DNA from: Defluviitaleaceae bacterium
GTDB lineage: Bacteria > Bacillota > Clostridia > Lachnospirales > UBA5962
DNA length: 15,553 nt
Assembly: GCA_009780765.1 (NCBI GenBank)
Contig: WQZK01000020.1
Location: 1-15,553 of the forward strand
Direction: 5' to 3'
Positions 14,445 through 15,553 of the stretch are shown one piece after another. The notes under the pieces are model-generated. The model was not told the origin of the DNA. It made no database searches and was given only the letters and a program-made list of their open reading frames with translations. Positions within the stretch are counted from its first letter, which is position 1. Each line of letters starts with the position of its first letter. The position numbers and the translations under genes are program-made.

Positions 14445-14965
14445 TGAGAAAGCCAAACAACGATTACATGCAAAAAGGGCCTATCGCTAGGCTCCCTGTT
14501 ATTTTAAAAGTAATGTTTATAAAGTTTTGGCTTGGTGGGGCGGTGTTTTTCTTTCTTGGATTTGGAACACCTGCCCTTCATTCGCATGATCAGCTAGATT
14601 TAGCTCTTGCATTAGGGCTTGTTTTAGGGCTTGCAACAGACATTATTGTAAATCGTCTTTTCCGCCATTTAGATGGTGCGAAAAAAGAATACAGCAAATA
14701 CACGCTTTTTAATACTAAAAAATTTATCTCAATGCCTGTAAATCTGCTTATTTATGTGGTCATTTCTTTTTTAATAGCATTTACTTATAATTTTATTAAC
14801 ATAGCATATTTGCGGAATAACCCAGAGGTTTCTAGTAACTATGTATTTTTAAGTGCCGAACCTCTTTTGTATGGTATATTTTTTCTAGTGTACGATATGA
14901 CGTTTTTAGTCATAAAAAAACTATTTTTAAGAATTTTCAGGAGGAAATCACATGAAATTTCATAA
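14444..14965 (+). CDS. Small four-helix membrane protein D, unknown function
   Basis: This 173-residue protein starts at GTG 14444, overlapping the previous stop by one base (TAGTG), with GGAGG at 14432-14436 seven bases upstream. After a polar start (RKPNNDYMQKGPIARLP), about four helices occur (near 18-40, 48-70, 93-118, 133-160). The end is very basic (LFLRIFRRKSHE). The first helix carries KFWLGGAVFFFLGFG and the second ALGLVLGLATDIIVNRLF. I do not recognise a named family. Its last 14 bases overlap the start of the GH28 gene, tying the membrane block to a pectin-degrading enzyme. Confidence 0.8.
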   Translation: MRKPNNDYMQKGPIARLPVILKVMFIKFWLGGAVFFFLGFGTPALHSHDQLDLALALGLVLGLATDIIVNRLFRHLDGAKKEYSKYTLFNTKKFISMPVNLLIYVVISFLIAFTYNFINIAYLRNNPEVSSNYVFLSAEPLLYGIFFLVYDMTFLVIKKLFLRIFRRKSHEIS

Positions 14966-15553
14966 TCTTTTTACATCAAGCACATCTGCTTGTTTTGAGT
15001 TTGACAATAAAAACCCCTTCTACTCTTTGAATAAATTTAACATAATTCTGAATGGTAAAGAATTAGAGCAAGAATACGAAAAAAATGTTTTCTCGGTTTT
15101 TGGGCTTAAATCTGATACCGAATATACAATTGAAACTTCTTTAGGCGATTTTTCGCTTAAATTTAGAACAGAAAAAGAATCGGCTTGCCTTTGCGTTCTT
15201 GATTTTGGAGCTAAAGGCGATGGTATAAACCTTGATACAGTTGCGTTACAAACCGCAATTAACGCTTGCCCAAAAAATGGCAGAGTTACAGTTCCTGCTG
15301 GAACATACTTAACAGGCCCACTTCTTTTAGATAGCGATATGACCTTGGAAATTTGCAAAGATGCAATTATCTTAGGAAGCACAAACCCGCTAGATTACCC
15401 TGTTTGGCCCGGTGAAATTCAAGTTGGTGGTAGCATAGGACTTTTGCAAACGTCAACTTTTGAGGGCGACCCTATGGCATCGCATCAATCGTTACTTTCA
15501 GCATCGTATAAGAAAAACATTAAAATTGTTGGTGAAGGTCTTTTAGATGGCAA
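14952..15553 (+). CDS. GH28 polygalacturonase-family hydrolase, N-terminal part (runs off right edge)
   Basis: About 200 codons are open from ATG 14952 to the window end; AGGAGG at 14939-14944 is 7 bases upstream. There is no signal peptide. Residues about 10-75 look like a small beta-rich (FN3-like) domain, as in exo-acting polygalacturonases. From about residue 80 the pectin-lyase-fold opening appears: LDFGAKGDGINLDT, ALQTAINACPKNGRVTVPAGTYLTGPL, then right-handed beta-helix turns. The catalytic GH28 motifs (NTD, DD, GHG, RIK) would lie beyond the edge and cannot be checked. GH28 enzymes hydrolyse alpha-1,4-galacturonan; a cytoplasmic exo-type member would trim imported oligogalacturonides before the GH4 enzyme acts. 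Start overlaps the preceding gene by 14 bases. Confidence 0.88.
   Translation, partial: MKFHNLFTSSTSACFEFDNKNPFYSLNKFNIILNGKELEQEYEKNVFSVFGLKSDTEYTIETSLGDFSLKFRTEKESACLCVLDFGAKGDGINLDTVALQTAINACPKNGRVTVPAGTYLTGPLLLDSDMTLEICKDAIILGSTNPLDYPVWPGEIQVGGSIGLLQTSTFEGDPMASHQSLLSASYKKNIKIVGEGLLDG

Noticed and set aside
15020..15382. Reverse-strand frame of 120 codons near the right edge
   Set aside because: The forward frame from 14952 encodes recognisable GH28 sequence with a good ribosome binding site; the reverse frame is a shadow.
1..15553. CRISPR arrays, tRNA/rRNA genes, transposases or phage genes
   Set aside because: None seen: no regularly spaced repeats, no cloverleaf or rRNA-like segments, and no recognisable mobile-element proteins; the only repeat-like element is the hairpin region at 1953-2093.

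Overview
The window looks like chromosomal DNA from a low-GC Gram-positive anaerobe of the Clostridia, plausibly a Lachnospirales-type plant-polysaccharide fermenter. The support is the AT-rich sequence, strong AGGAGG-type ribosome binding sites before nearly every gene, a Gram-positive lipoprotein substrate-binding protein, an MsmK/UgpC-type ATPase style of sugar import, and several GTG starts. The genus cannot be fixed from the sequence alone.

Left part (1-2133). Three genes are read leftwards: a NIF3/DUF34 metal-centre protein (1028-1846), then a TraX-family membrane protein (151-954), then the first 49 codons of a second TraX-family gene that runs off the left edge. The two TraX genes are a tandem duplication with an 805-bp period. 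A strong rho-independent terminator sits between NIF3 and the TraX pair. A 287-bp divergent intergenic region follows. It carries back-to-back extended -10 promoters and a compact, unusually GC-rich, multi-hairpin element that would form the 5' leader of the next rightward gene.

Middle and right (2134-15553). Everything here reads rightwards. A DEDDh exonuclease comes first. The end of its coding sequence contains a near-consensus promoter for a GntR/FCD regulator, and a long, tightly packed, often overlapping gene cluster begins with that regulator. The order is: GntR regulator, GH4 glycosidase (best guess alpha-galacturonidase, LplD-like), TIM-barrel sugar isomerase/epimerase, ABC ATPase 1, a 6-TM small membrane protein, permease 1 (LplB-like), permease 2 (LplC-like), a very large substrate-binding lipoprotein (LplA-like, 734 aa), two small 4-TM proteins, ABC ATPase 2, two more small 4-TM proteins, and the 5' end of a GH28 polygalacturonase-family hydrolase without a signal peptide. 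The simplest reading is an importer for uronate-containing oligosaccharides, probably oligogalacturonides or pectin fragments. The lipoprotein and two permeases bring the oligomer in, and GH28 and GH4 hydrolyse it in the cytoplasm. The isomerase-like protein may act on a released sugar, and GntR senses an intermediate.

The least explained part is the set of five small polytopic membrane proteins woven around two paralogous transport ATPases. Canonical sugar importers of this class need one ATPase type and no such extra proteins. At least two of the five (11779-12348 and 13896-14444) look like distant paralogues of each other. If anything here is an undescribed system, it is this membrane module.
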